Origin: Geosiphon pyriformis
Taxonomy: Eukaryota > Glomeromycota > Glomeromycetes > Archaeosporales > Geosiphonaceae
DNA: 64,000 nt
Assembly: GCA_016748015.1 (NCBI GenBank)
Contig: JAAOMT010000752.1
Location: 8,976-72,975 of the forward strand
Direction of reading: 5' to 3'
Part shown: positions 11,106-23,360 of the stretch, piece by piece
Position numbering within the stretch: the first letter of the stretch is position 1
How the letters are laid out: every line of letters begins with the position of its first letter
Translations under genes and position numbers: made by a program
Notes under the pieces: model-generated
Seen by the model: only the letters and a program-made list of their open reading frames with translations
Databases searched by the model: none
Told to the model about the DNA's origin: nothing

Positions 11106-12560
11106 TGTTTCTTTATATACTTTTCTTCTATATCAATTTGACATGTTTGTGTTAATAATTATAATTGATTCCAAATTTTATGGAATTTTATCTGGTTAAA
11201 CTAGTATTCATTATACTCTCAGTTGTGGAATATTACTAATTAATAATAATACTATATTGTAATATAGTTTTAGTTAATTTCTATGTGCTGTTTTAGCTAA
11301 AATTTTGTTGTTCTATCTTAATTTATAAGCTTTATTTCCTAGAATATCTTCAATATAAAATGGTCTGTTCTATTTGGAATCAAATTTTCTATTATATTGT
11401 TTTTTTATTTTGGTACAATGTAAGAATACTTTGGTTTTAATCCTGAATTCAACTGATTTATTTGGTAATTAATTATCATGTTGTTTTTTTTGTTTTTTTT
11501 GTGACTTTTGTATATTATTAGCTGCTGTTTGCTTTTTGTTTTCCAAAGTTTTTATTAATTTGTATGTTTTTCTTAGCAATGTTCTTTAGAAGTTGGCTTT
11601 TGTTATTGGTTCTGTTAGATATGTTTTAATATATATTTCTACTAGTATTGTTGCTATTTTATCATAAACAAATTCAAATAATGTTGCTTGTGTAGTATTT
11701 TGCTTTATTGTTTAATAAGCAAATAATACTGATGATATAAACAGATTTTATTCATCTTGGTTTTTTAACTGATCTTGGCTATTATTTCACACAATATTCT
11801 GTTGAATTTTTTGACTAAGTTATTTGTTTACAGATAATATAATAATAATAATAGTCTTTTAATTTCAAATCTTTAACTTAATTTTGTTAATGTTTTGTTT
11901 ACAAAGTAAGTTCCTTAATTTAATAATAATTTTTTGAACATTCATATTAACAAATCAAATTTTGATAAATGAATTTGGCCACAAATTCTGTATTTGCTCT
12001 TTAAATTGCTTTTGTTTTTGGTCATTTTGTATAATAGTTCATAGCTATTGCTATATAATAATTGTTTCTGTTAATTATTGTTAATAGTCTGACTAAATCA
12101 ATTCTAATTTGATTAAATGGTTGCCTTATTTTAATTGGTTTTAGTAGTTTACTGGGTTTTGTTTCTTTTTTTTTCTGACAAGCATTACAATTTTGAATGT
12201 ATTAGATAATATTTGGATATATAGATGGTCAATAGTATCTTTTTTTGGTTTTTTCTATGGTTTTTTCTTTATGAAAATGTTCTGTTGTTAGATTTGAATA
12301 TATATTAAATAGTATTGTTTCTTTTTTTGATTTCATAATTACTCTGAGTGACTGATCTGAATATTTTCTGTTTTTTTAGTATAATATATCTTGGTAAGTA
12401 ATAAAATATTTTTCTTGTTGTTTTATGTTGTTTTGTTCTTTTTGAGATAATTTCTTCTTGAACTGTTGAGTATTAATATAATATTAAAGTTATTAATATT
12501 TTTGTATGTTTATCTTTTTGTTATATTTTTGGGTTGAAATGTTCTTAAATTTATTTTATT
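11106..12560 (-). pseudogene. Integrase remnant of element A
   Basis: The sequence aligns with the integrase of B (41770-43170) including the GPY/F region (about 11300-11400) and the stretch before the catalytic core with the CxxC zinc pair (about 12170-12190). Numerous stops, frameshifts and T/A substitutions leave no usable frame longer than a few dozen codons. Confidence 0.65.
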
Positions 12561-13660
12561 CATGACAAACTGTTAATATTTTCATTTTTTTTTCTTTTTT
12601 TGTAATATACTGTATAATTGAATAGTAATGGTTCTATTTTCTATTTTGCATATCAATTATCTTCAAATTTTTGCTTCTGGGTTGATGTCAATTCTTTGTG
12701 ATTAGTATATACATCAAACTTTTAACTTAAATATTTTTTTATTTTATAACAGCCTAATAGATAATCAAATATTCTAATGTTGGAGTTTTATAATTTTTTT
12801 TAGCTGAACTTAAACTTCTGTTGACATATGCTACTAGATGTTCTTGTCTATTTGTTTTTTTTTTGTAACAATACTGCTTCCAATGCTTGACCAGATACAT
12901 TAATAATAATAATAAATGGCTTGTTGTGATCTAGATAAATCAATATTAGTGCTTAAATAAGCTTTTTTCTTAAGATGTCAAAAGTTTTTTGTTGGATTTT
13001 GGTTCATTCATATTTTACATTTTTTGTTAATACTGTTTTTGCTTACAACATATTCTAAAAACTTGAATTCTGTTCTTTTAAAGTAATACTTAGTAGCATT
13101 TAACTTTAGTCTGGCTTTTTTTAGTCTTTTAAACACTTGTTGTAAATAGTGAAGATAATTATCAAATGTTTTAAAAAACACATTAGTGTTATTTAAGTAA
13201 ATTATTACTAATTTCTATAATAATTCAGTATAAACAATTTTCATAAGCCATTGAAAGATAGCTGGAATATTGGTTAAGCCAAATGGCATAACATCAAATT
13301 TAAAGTTTTCTTCTTTGGTTGTAAATGCTGTTTTCTTTTTATCAGCTGGGTTTATGGCTACTTATTAATAATTATTATCTAAATTTAATATTGAAAACCA
13401 TTTTTTTTTCTTTAAAAGCATTGAATAAATTTTGAATTTGTGGAATTGGATAGCTGTCTTTATAAGTAATACTGTTAAGCTTTCTGTAATCCACACAAAA
13501 GCAAATTTTCCTATTTTTCTTACAGACAAATATTATTGGTGATAATCATAAACTCATTAATAATTGAATTAACTCATTGTTCAACATTCTGTTGATTTTT
13601 TGTTGGATGATTTTATAGCTTGTTAGTAGTACTTTGTATGCTCATTGTTTTATTGACATT
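12560..13660 (-). pseudogene. Reverse transcriptase and RNase H remnant of element A
   Basis: The minus-strand translation gives the RT start FCVDYRKLNSIT (about 13470-13510), the catalytic block degenerate as IIYLNN (about 13190), and the RNase H start with many substitutions (about 12790-12930). A TGA stop at 13642-13644 occupies the same codon as stops in B (44483) and C (50863), where Arg is expected. Confidence 0.7.
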
Positions 13661-13836
13661 ACATTTTCAATATTGATTTAGTACTGAATAATATTAGTTC
13701 TGCCAAATTCATTTTCATTGGCAAATATGTTGGTAAAATTGTTAAGTAGCATCTTGAGTTGTATACATTAAAATGTGTTTAAATTTTTCAGATTTATTTG
13801 TTCTAGTTGTTTTGGTTGGAACAAGTAACATTTTTT

Positions 13837-14619
13837 TTATCTGTAAATTGTTTGTAATATAATATCTACATATTTGTACAGTTGTAAAAAATCTGAAATG
13901 GTGTTTGGTAATTGGTTTTCAACTTCAGTGCTTAAGTATTCAATAGTGGTTTTGCTTGGTATTTCAATAATGTTTCCAGTTATGTTGTAGATGAAAATTT
14001 TAATTTGTTTATAGTTCTTGGTTAGTATATAGAAATTGGTAATTTCAATCTTTCTTGATTTATAAATAGTTGGTTTTACTTCAAAAATCTGGAGCTGGTC
14101 TCTTATTTTTCTCTTTATTATTAACATGTACTAATTATATGGTGAAATAGAAACTAATTAAATAGTGGAGATAATTTTTCTCTTATTAATTGTTTTTTTT
14201 TATCATATTAACTGACATATCTATTCTATTTGTGGATCCAAATCTATTAATCTTTCTTATTATAATCCCTAATTTTCCTTTGTTTTCACTAGAACTAACT
14301 GAGTTATTTTAACCAGAGGCAAGAATATTGTCTGTGCTATCTTTTTATTTGGTTCAATTATATATGGTTTTTCTAATTCATTTTGTAATATTGCAATAAT
14401 ATTTCTCATATATTCTGTATCAATTATTTTTTTTCTAATATTAATTATTTTTTTTGCTAAACTAGATATAAAAATTAGTTGAACCATTGTTGTTGCTAGA
14501 ATTTCTAGTGCTATTTTTAGATCTATACTGGTATATAAATATAATTTTAATCTGATAACAGTTTTCTCTGAGTATCTAAAATCAAACTCTATATTGGTAT
14601 TATGCATATGTTTTGGCAT
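13837..14619 (-). pseudogene. dUTPase and RT linker of element A
   Basis: A 116-codon frame at 14269-14619 includes dUTPase motif 2 as SSLAKKIINIR and motif 3 as KIIDTEYMRNI, with KKIAQTIFLPLV for motif 4. Motif 1 is degraded (NIEFDFRYSE). A 96-codon frame at 13837-14127 is the linker to RT, with the conserved IYNITGNIIEIPSKTTI block. Same order as in B. Confidence 0.7.
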
Positions 14620-14859
14620 AATATCTTTATCATTTTTGCTAAACTATTTTAGTTCCTGTTCCATAAAAAAATTTAAAAACATGATATATTGTTTAGGATT
14701 GTGATTGGAGTTTGAATTGTTATTGTTGTTGCCATAGTGAATAGAGTTGAAATTGTTGTTGTTACCATTATTATCAGAAACTGAATTGGGATTAAATATT
14801 GATTCTAATTCTGTTGCACATTTGCTAATTGAATTTTTTTTTGGAGATCAAATAAATCA

Positions 14860-16330
14860 TGTATGGTAGTAGATTGTAAATAAAATTACAATCATCACAA
14901 TAATTAAAGTTATTGGGAATTAGGTAGTGTTTACAAAGTCTTATATTTAACTGTTTCAAACACTGCTCTTGCTCTTTTTTAGTGAATACTAAGTCTTAGT
15001 AGTGTTTATAAAATTGTTTTGGATTATTTAGAATATCAAAAAATATGTCTGAATTGAGAATAAAAATGGTCTTAACCAGTTCTAATGAGTTGTTTTTAAT
15101 TGCCAAATATTTTATTGGGTAAAGTATTTTCAACTTTGGCACTTGTTATTTGCCAGATTTTGTCTTTATTATGTGAATAACTGTTCAAGCATAAAAGTAC
15201 TCAATTCTATGCAACATTAAAAGATATTATTCAGCTTATTTAATTGTTAATAAGAATTGTGTATTAACATAATACATCATATGTTTTTCTTTAACCAGAA
15301 ATGTCATTCCATATTTCTTTATCAAGTAGTATTTCTTTGCAAGCAAGACATAGTTTATTGTCCTATTTTTTCTGTTGTTTTAAATAATCAAAACATTTTC
15401 AGTGGCACAATTTGCAGTAATAACAGATATACATTCAGTAGTTCTTATCTAATGTTACTTAAGCTTTTATAGATAAAAGCTTCTTTTTGTAGTCAATATA
15501 TTTAAAAGGAATGTAAAGTAGTTTCTTTTTCATGTTTACTAAATATAGTATATGCCAACTGTTATCAGTTTTATTGGCATCAATGGTGGGTTGTGGTTTA
15601 TTTTTTTCTCTTCTTTTCTTTTTGTTGTCTTACAATAGAATTGGTGATAGCTTGTTATGATTTTTTTTGGTCTATAATATTTGATATGCTTTCCAAGTAA
15701 ATTTTTTTTTCTTTTTCCAATTCAATTAATAGTAATTGAGTAGTTATGATTGGCTTAAAGTAGCTGCAGATAACAAGTACCTGAGTTTGCAAATTATTAT
15801 GACTAAGCTGTAGTTCCTGAGTATTTTAGTTAAATATGGCATTGGTTTTGAACAGCCATTTATTACTAACTAGTACTTAATATTATATGGCTTTTATTAC
15901 CAACACTTTGATTAGTACTATAATGTTATTGACTTTAAATAGAAGGTTGTTAATTTCACCAATAAGCATTTTTGTTATTTCATTAGCAGTGATAAACCTG
16001 GCACTAACAGTATAATCAACTCAGTAATCTAGTTGGTTCATAAGTTATTATGTAATAATACTGTCTGCTAAACCACTATTAAAAATTAACTTGATAGAAT
16101 GGCCATCAACTTTAGTGTTAGTGTACATAATGGTAATTGGTCTAATATTGAGAACAATTTTACTGAATAATAGTATTTCTGATTGGATTTTTATTTCAAA
16201 AGGGAATACTGTTACAAGTAATTTGTTTTTTGTGACAGTTATTAATAAAATATTATTGGTAAATGATTGTTGGTTGGGTTCTAAATTGTTAGATGATTTG
16301 TTTTTTGGAGTAACTAAGAGACTTAAATAG
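14860..16330 (-). pseudogene. Protease and Cys-rich region of element A
   Basis: Protease lies at about 15850-16330: the active site reads LILNSGLADSIIT (Asp to Asn). The zinc-ribbon region at 14860-15560 matches those of B and C but has lost several Cys. The open frame on the plus strand at 16091-16330 is a shadow. Confidence 0.65.
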
Positions 16331-16689
16331 TTCTGAGAATTTGGGTTTTGGGTGTACTTAGTTCTTGAGTTTCTTGGACATAATTCTGATAACTATTGTA
16401 ATGAACTGAAAATCAGTTGGTGCATTATTATTACCAATCTCCAGTTTTGTTAGGTATGGGTAATTCTTGGTTTTTAATTTCCAGGTGTTATTAGAACTAA
16501 ATTTTGTGACAGTATTTAAAATAATTAAGATTAATAGATGCTTTGTAGTTGTAGTTAATATATTATCAGTACTAGAGTTTAATAAATTGGCAGTAAGTAT
16601 ATTGCCTGTTACATCATTGAAATATAATAAGACTAATATGAGTCTTAATTTGATTAATAATTCAGAGTTTAAAATTGACAATTGAGGTT

Positions 16690-18470
16690 TTAATATTGAT
16701 TTCTTGATTATTAATTATTTAACTATATGTAATAGTTGATTTGCAAATGTTTTTGTTTATTATAATAGTGACAACTATGTATTTTTGTCACTATTGTTGA
16801 TTGGTTAATAATAATAAATGCAGTTAATTTTGGAGACAATTTGAGTTTTTTTGATTATTGTAATATTGTAGAAATTAATAAGTTGTCTGATTGTTAGTTA
16901 AGTATTTCTTGATTTTCTGATTGATTAAATTATTAAATTGTTTCAGTTTAAAATCCAAGTTAGATGATCTATTCATTACTAGATTTACAGCTTGAGCATA
17001 ATTGGCTTCTAATTCAACTGATTTAAAATCTCAGATATTTGTAACTGTGGTTTGGGATGTTTATAGATATAATAGGCATATGTGCTGAAAAATGCTACTG
17101 CATAGACTGCAAATAAACTGATTCAAAATCTGGGGCATTGTAAAGTAATTGGCATCAATAGCTTGAATTTGGCACAGATTTTTGTGAAAGCATTCTAAGT
17201 AAGTAATAACTGCTTTGATGTCTCTTTGCTTGATAATGATTAAGACAGTTATGAAGTGATTAATACTGTTATTGTTACTAAAATATCTCAAAAATTTAAT
17301 CTTAAACTTATTGAAAATTTGGGGTTTTTGGACCAAATTCTGATATTATAAATTAGTAGTATCTTGTAAAAAATATAGAATGATTTGTAAAGCTCTAATA
17401 TTGTCTTAATTATTAGTAGTAATGGCTTTCATAACATTGTTTAGTCATACTTGAAAATTGTCTTCTTTACCCAAAAATTTTTCTAATTTAGTGATAGATA
17501 TATATGCCATTGGTATTAGAATCAGTTGTTGTAATTAAAGTAGGTGTTATAATTGTTGTTAAAGTTGTGATTGTGGCTATTATTGTTGTTTGGCAATTGG
17601 TGCAACTAATAATGAATTAATCACAATTACTGAAAATAAGTTTTGGGGAACAATAGAATTGGGGTTTAGATTGTTCTGGTTTTGTTGAGCCTAAATAACC
17701 AGAGTTTGTATTTCTGGATTTTCTAAGATTGGGTTTTAATAATTAAATTTTTGATTTTTTTTTTTCTTCTAATTCAGTTCTTTTCCAAAAACAAGTGGTT
17801 TTGAAATCTGGTTGGAATGATGGTAATTGAAATTCTAATAACATTTATAATTATAATTTAAATTCTTCAAAAAAATTGCTGTAAGTTCTCAATAAATTGG
17901 CTTTTTTTTGTTTGCTTTAAAATATTATTCTTGCTGATAGTGTTTTTGTTAATAATAATACAACTTCTGATAATATATTAATAGTACTTCTAGGTGTGTA
18001 ATAATATGATGAATAAATAGGTAAAACTACTCTTGGTTTTTTTACATAGGTAGTTGTATTTTTTTTGGTATTTCTGTTAGTATTTGTAATTTTTTTTTGT
18101 TATTTGCAAAAATAATAGAAAATTGCTGTCTGGTATGCTTCTCAATTTCTCTGTTGATTTTTGTGATTATTAGAGTGAACAAATGATTTTGTAAAAGCAT
18201 AATACTTTAGAGTAATTTACTATAAAAATTGCTAAGTATTGCTTTCAGATTTTTTTGGTTTTTTAAGTAAAATTTAATCTTTTTGTTGATGTAAAAATTA
18301 AAAGTTGATTTTGCTGGCCAATTGTTACTTGTTAATCAGAGATGAATTTGATAATATTGAAATAAAGCTTTTACAAATTCCAAGTAGTTTGTCTCTATTT
18401 CTTTTGATTCTGCTATTGTTCTTAATAATTGTTGTTAGTGCTAGTTCTCTGCTGAATTATATATCACAAA
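16690..18470 (-). pseudogene. Gag remnant of element A
   Basis: The 91-codon frame at 17061-17336 (FLRYFSNNNSINHF, QIQAIDANYFTMPQILNQFI) is clearly homologous to the B Gag core at 58064-58711. The zinc knuckle near 16725-16775 reads CHYYNKQKHLQINY, so the second and fourth Cys have both become Tyr (TGT to TAT). The N-terminal Gag region runs to about 18470 and is heavily broken. Confidence 0.75.
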
Positions 18471-18478
18471 GAGCACCA
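18465..18478 (-). promoter_or_regulatory. Primer-binding site of element A
   Basis: On the minus strand TGGTGCTCTTTGTG lies 2 nt inside the 5' LTR. It matches the PBS of B and P in its first eight bases. It would pair with a tRNA 3' end in GAGCACCA; I could not name the tRNA. Confidence 0.7.
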
Positions 18479-18480
18479 AA

Positions 18481-19391
18481 TATTACAGGTAATTATTTGG
18501 AATGTTGGTATCAATAACAAATTCATAATTTAGTGCTTAATAGCTGTTGATAGTAATATTATCTAAAGGTTTTTGTTATTTAAAAATTTTTGTTAGAGTT
18601 TTTTGTATTATAGACAAAAATTCAATAATTGTTTCAATAGCCTTCCAAAATAGTTATTCCATCAATTTTTTTCTTTAATATAATAGCTAGTTTATTTTGG
18701 CAGTTATGTTTTTCTGATAAGCTATCCTAAATTTTTGAATTGCTTACTTTTATTTTTGGGTCTTTTACTAGACTATCTTTGATGTCAAATTACTCAATAT
18801 TTAATTTCTTTAATTAATTAATAAACAATAAAAAAAAATAAAAAAAAATAAAAAAAAATTAAGTAATTAGTATTTATCAATAGTTATGATTAAAAGCTAT
18901 TGGTTTAGTATAGTTAAATATTAGATTTTATTAACAAAAAAAATTGATAAAATAAGAGTGATTAATATTTTTTAGTCAAATAACAATAATATAAATTCAG
19001 GTAATAATTAATATTTTATTAATATGTGATCAGATTTTACTTCAAGTTGTAAAAAACTATTACTTTGAAAGAAGAATATTTAAATAATTTAATAGATTGG
19101 AGATATTGATTCTGAACTAATATCTTAGATTAATTTTGTCTTTTCTGTTTTTAACACTCTTACTATATATACTTAATTAAAGTTATATAAGATTCTTTGA
19201 ATTCCTTTAATTTTTCTAGTCAAGAATCTTAAAATTTCTGGAATCTTGTAATTTTTCAAAAAGAATCCTAAAATTTCTAAAATTCTGTAATTTCTTAAAA
19301 AAAATCTTGAAATTTTTTTTTACTATGCCTATCTCTAATTGGCTACTTTATATCCTTATTTTTATGAATTCTTAAATTTCTATAAGTAACA
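18481..19391 (-). repeat. 5' LTR of element A
   Basis: 911 bp, TATTAC...GTAACA, paired with 8538-9486. The TATATATA box is near 19160. Confidence 0.85.
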
Positions 19392-19781
19392 ATGTCAATC
19401 CACCCAATTTCTTGAACATCTTATTACAAAAAATGGAATTATTTTTAATCCAGCCAAGATTGAAAAGATTCAAAATATTAAACAACCAATAAACATTTAT
19501 AAACTATGCTTTTCTCTTAGTTTAACATCTTATTATTGCAAATTTGTTAAAAAATTTTCCAAAATTGTCTTTCTACTTAATTAGCTACTTAAAAAAACTG
19601 TCAATTATTATTAAAACACACTTTAACAAAAAACTTTTAAAACTTTAAAGAAAAAACTAATTATTAAGCCAATTTTCAAGCAACTTGACCTGAATCAACT
19701 TTTTATTTTTTACATTAATATATCTGGCTTTGGACTTGATGCTGTTTTATTTTAGAAAAATAAAGATAATAAAGAACATAT
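19392..19781 (+). pseudogene. R: reverse transcriptase thumb and RNase H start
   Basis: Continues the frame interrupted at 8537: QFLEHLITKNGIIFNPAKIE (thumb), then YYCKFVKKFSKI, then the RNase H start NQLFIFYINISGFGLDAVL with Asp to Asn at the first catalytic position (canonical YTDASG). Q1 cuts it at 19782, after NKEHI. Confidence 0.8.
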
Positions 19782-20730
19782 TGTTACTACAGATTTTTGG
19801 TCTTTTTTCTTAAATGTTGTTAATATCAGTTTGCTGTTAATTCACATTTTTTTTGAAAGCTAGTGAATCTTTAATAACTAAATTTATTTTCAAATTATTT
19901 TCTATAATTTAAACTGCTAACTTATAAGTAAAATGGCCAATTCTGTATTAATTGCTTTATATAGTTATATTATAATAAATATTAACTTTTTTTTAGAAAT
20001 GCTTGTTTGAAAGCTCACTAAAAATGTAATAACTTTGCTGCAAAAGTCAACTCTTCTACAGAAATTTTGTTTGTAAACTATTTTATAATTATAATAAAAA
20101 AATATAAAAAAATATAAAAAATATAGAATTTTGTCAAGAGAATTGTTTTCTGTTCAGGTCTGAAGTTATTAACTAATTACTGAAATTGGTAGTTAATTAA
20201 TTTCAAAAATGTTTATTGGGTTTTAAAAAATGTCAAGTGTAATTATTAAAGAAGTTGGGTTTTTAAAATATTTAATTTTTATTTGTTTTTTTGTAAAGAT
20301 ATATGTAGAATAATTGATTCTAACTAAGATATGTTTTCTTGAAGAAAAAAGCTCTTCTTTTTATATAATTTGTTATAATACTAGTCTATAAACTTGAACT
20401 TTTTTTTTGCTATGATTTTAGTAAACTAATGATATATTTTAACAAACTACAAATTGTTTTTACAAACTATAGATAATTTTGATGAATTATTAAGATGTTT
20501 TGCTAATTTCTACAAATTTTGGTGAAATTTTGAATATTATATAGTTCGAAATATTGTGTAATCTGATCATTCTATTTTTTATTGTACAAATTAGATTATT
20601 AATTAACTAGTGATATTTAATAATTTGATTAATTAATAAGTAATAATTAAAACAATATTTAATATATGCTTAATAAGAATTACAAAAATAATTTTATGTT
20701 AATTTAATGGTTAAAATTCTACTGATAACA
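19782..20730 (-). repeat. 3' LTR of element Q1
   Basis: 949 bp from TGTTACTACAG to GATAACA. It pairs with 61618-62590. A TATATAAAAAG box is visible on the minus strand near 20355-20365. The left flank is the R RNase H; the right side enters ORF3. Confidence 0.75.
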
Positions 20731-21230
20731 TAATTTTCTTTTCAAAATTAAGTTTTATTAAAGTTCAAATACTATCTGTAATATTAAAATAATGGTCTAA
20801 AATAATTATGGTAATTTGGTCTAAAAATTGTTGAAATTTCAGTTTTGTGAGTTTGCCAATATATTAAATTTTCATTGATAATAGTACTGAATTTTAAAAG
20901 ATGTGTTCACAAGTATTATATAAGTTATAGAATTTAATAGCTGTTCTAAGTTTGTAATAGGTATTTGTTAATTTAGCTGCTGTCTTAAATTTGTTGTAAA
21001 TTTGTTTTTGTATTGTTTTAGAAATAAAATTTGTTGTTTTAAGTTCCAGTTTTCATTCATAAAATGTTCTTTCAATATAAAAATATCTAAATATAGAAGT
21101 ATATTTATGGCTTTGTTTATTAAAAAACAGTTAAAGCTTTTATTAAATTGTAGTATTTGGTTAAATATCAATAGGGACAAATAAAATGTTTTTTTTTAAA
21201 ACTTGTTTTAAAAGTTCTGGTAATTAAATT
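20731..21230 (-). pseudogene. ORF3 3' part of Q1 (left of the LINE)
   Basis: The minus-strand frame includes YYKLRTAIKFYN, IGKLTKLKFQQFLDQI and IIILDHY, matching YKAAYRLYAAFQ, IGQITNQQFEDLQ and ATIEHY in ORF3 of C. The LINE entered here; the remaining part continues at 28150. Confidence 0.65.
21221..21230. repeat. LINE target-site duplication, left copy
   Basis: TAATTAAATT here is repeated exactly at 28140-28149. The uninterrupted homologous site in Q2 is TAGTTAACTT at 63080-63089. Confidence 0.9.
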
Positions 21231-21360
21231 AAAAACTCTTTCTTTCATTGATTCTCTGACTATAACAAGAGCATAGAGTAGTCAAAGAAATATCTTCTTT
21301 TTCTCTTATTCCCTTCTGTTCCCTTCAGTTATTTCTTTACATACACCTCTGTTTGTGACA

Positions 21361-23319
21361 ATGGATCTAATAGGCTCTTTTGCTGGTGGGTTAGCATTTG
21401 GTTCGGCTGGTGTGGGGACCCATTCTGGCACTAAAAAAAAGGCACGCATTGAGAGTGTTTATGCTCATGATCTATCTTACAAAAAAGTGAAAAAACCTGA
21501 TGATTCTGGTGTTGTTGTGGATTTGTTGGCTGGTCCTCTGCCTGTAGACATGCTACATGGTAGCATTGATAACCAGAAGAAATCTTGGAGTAGCAAAATG
21601 GACAGCGAAGAATCAAGTGTTGGCGGGACTTCTGACGTTGAGAACATGAAGAACATGATTGTGGAAGAAACAAGCTACGTTGATTCTGACACTTCCGGGG
21701 ATGACGAACTAATGAGTAATGCTATGCCAAAGAGTTTGAGAACGAGAACATATGTATTTGAACACCCACCTAAGCAGCCTTCTTTCATTAATATGAATGG
21801 TGCTGGCGATGTTTTGGAGCTCCCTCCTCGCACGTTCAATGGATCCAATCAGTTGCTGCCAGTCGTGTCATGTGATCGGGAGATTCGGAGTTTTATTTCA
21901 GTAAAATCTTTTGCATTGGATATTGAACTTTCTGCTGTTCCTGGGAAAACTGTTAGTGATAAGTTGATTTGTGTGAAAAAAATTTTTTATTAAGTTGATG
22001 GTTTTGGGGGGACTTCAACTTCCTCAAAATTTCCTAGAATAATAAGGTCATCATTTACATCTGAAAAAAGTTTGATTAAGGCAAGAGAAATGGCAATCAG
22101 TAAAAAAATTTTGGTAAATGATGATCTAAGAAAAGTAAACAGCCATTCGGATTGGGAGGTGATTGTCAAGGAAATCCCAGTGGATCTTCCCAAATCGGCA
22201 ATTGAGGCAGTGTTCTCCAAGTTTGGCAAGATTATTTCAATCAAAGTGCAGCTTATTGGTCTTTGGCAAAAGGCCCTAGTGGAATATAAATCATCTGAGA
22301 TAGCTGATTTGGTCATGACTAGATGGTCTGTATTCATGGGAAAAAATTCTGTTCGCGTGGCAAAGGCAAGTGTTGATAAACAAACATGGGTATCTCGGGA
22401 TCAGCATCGGGCATTGCTTTACACTCTTTCAGTTGGCACCACTGTCCATGATTTGTCTGCATTAGTGGAGGCCTATGGTGAGAAAACTTGTTTTATTGGC
22501 CATAATCCATCTTCATATATTCGTGATCGGTGTGCTGTGATCTGTTTTGAGAGTGAGGCATCCAAGTTGGCTGCTATTGGTTCGGTTCTGGTTTTCAAGG
22601 GTGTGAGTTTGCATTGGGCTGGTCTATCTTTGGCCTGTTGTGCAGTATGTAAACAATTCAGTTATGTTTCTGATATTTGTTCTATGGGTGGGAATTCTGG
22701 TGCTCGCAGTAAGCGGGTGGTAACTTCTCAGGATCGGGTTCATCTGGCTAATGTATATAGGAGGAAACAGGCTCCTATCACTCACTCAGTTTCCTTTGGT
22801 GGCAAGACATAGGCCCAAGTTGTTAGTGGTACTTCTTCTCATGTGGTTTCTTCAGGTTCTTTTTCTGTTGGTGCTAGTTTTGGTGTGGGTTCTGCCTTGG
22901 TAGAATCCTCCCCTTCTGATATCTCTGGTTTGTGCAGTCGGTTGGCAATTTTGGAACGCTCTTTGAAGCTTTTGGCAGACCGAGTTTCTACCATTGTGAA
23001 GAAGCTGAGTTGTATTGAGGTGGTTTCTTCGGAGTCTTCTTCTCTAGTCTCTCATCCCATTGCGTCTGCTTCTCTGGCCTCATGTGTGGATTTGGATATG
23101 GCACTGGACGTTCCATTGGTGGCCTCTCCTTCTCTTTGCCCTACCATTGATGATACCAATCCTGATTTTGGTTCCAGTAGTTCGAAGGTTCTAACTGCCA
23201 AGGTTGGTGGTTTGGAGTCAAAGTTGATGGCTTTGGATGCATCAGTTGGCTTAGTGTTGGCAAGACTGAATATGTTGTGTTCTGGTTTGAGTTCTTCGAT
23301 TCTCTTGTCTTCTCAATGA
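21361..23319 (+). pseudogene. LINE ORF1: RNA-binding protein (RRM and CCHC), two stops
   Basis: One frame of 653 codons is broken by TAA at 21991-21993 and TAG at 22810-22812. The second sits in GKT*AQV, where Trp is likely (TGG to TAG). An RRM lies at about residues 264-335: EVIVKEIPVDLPKSAIEAVF then KALVEYKSS. A second RRM-like region follows (HRALLYTLSV ... CAVICFE). The knuckle at residues 427-440 is CAVCKQFSYVSDIC, with Tyr435 in place of the usual His (CAT to TAT). A Ser-rich, Leu-heptad tail ends the protein. The start ATG at 21361 is preferred over an upstream in-frame GTG. ORF1 would coat the LINE RNA. Confidence 0.85.
23316..23319 (+). promoter_or_regulatory. ATGA overlap of ORF1 stop and ORF2 start
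   Basis: ORF1 ends with TGA at 23317-23319. An ATG in the ORF2 frame begins at 23316, giving ATGA. From it the frame reads MTSFIWKIAMCNV, then a TGA at 23355-23357, then DMNIPVKQED. The TGA sits where Arg or similar is expected in the APE start (NVRGMN-like). Such overlaps support termination-reinitiation in some LINEs; here it is inferred. Confidence 0.6.
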
Positions 23320-23360
23320 CCAGTTTTATTTGGAAGATTGCTATGTGTAATGTTTGAGAC

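Larger units (their letters stand above)
8538..19391 (-). mobile_element. Element A: complete but decayed Ty3/Gypsy element, B family
   Basis: Bounded by LTRs at 8538-9486 and 18481-19391, both opening TGTTAC or TATTAC and closing GTAATA or GTAACA. The flanking 4 bp are identical: ATGT at 8534-8537 and ATGT at 19392-19395. Minus the internal solo LTR it is about 9.9 kb, similar to B. Its order right to left is Gag, protease, Cys-rich region, dUTPase, RT, RNase H, integrase, ORF3. Every domain carries stops or frameshifts. Confidence 0.9.
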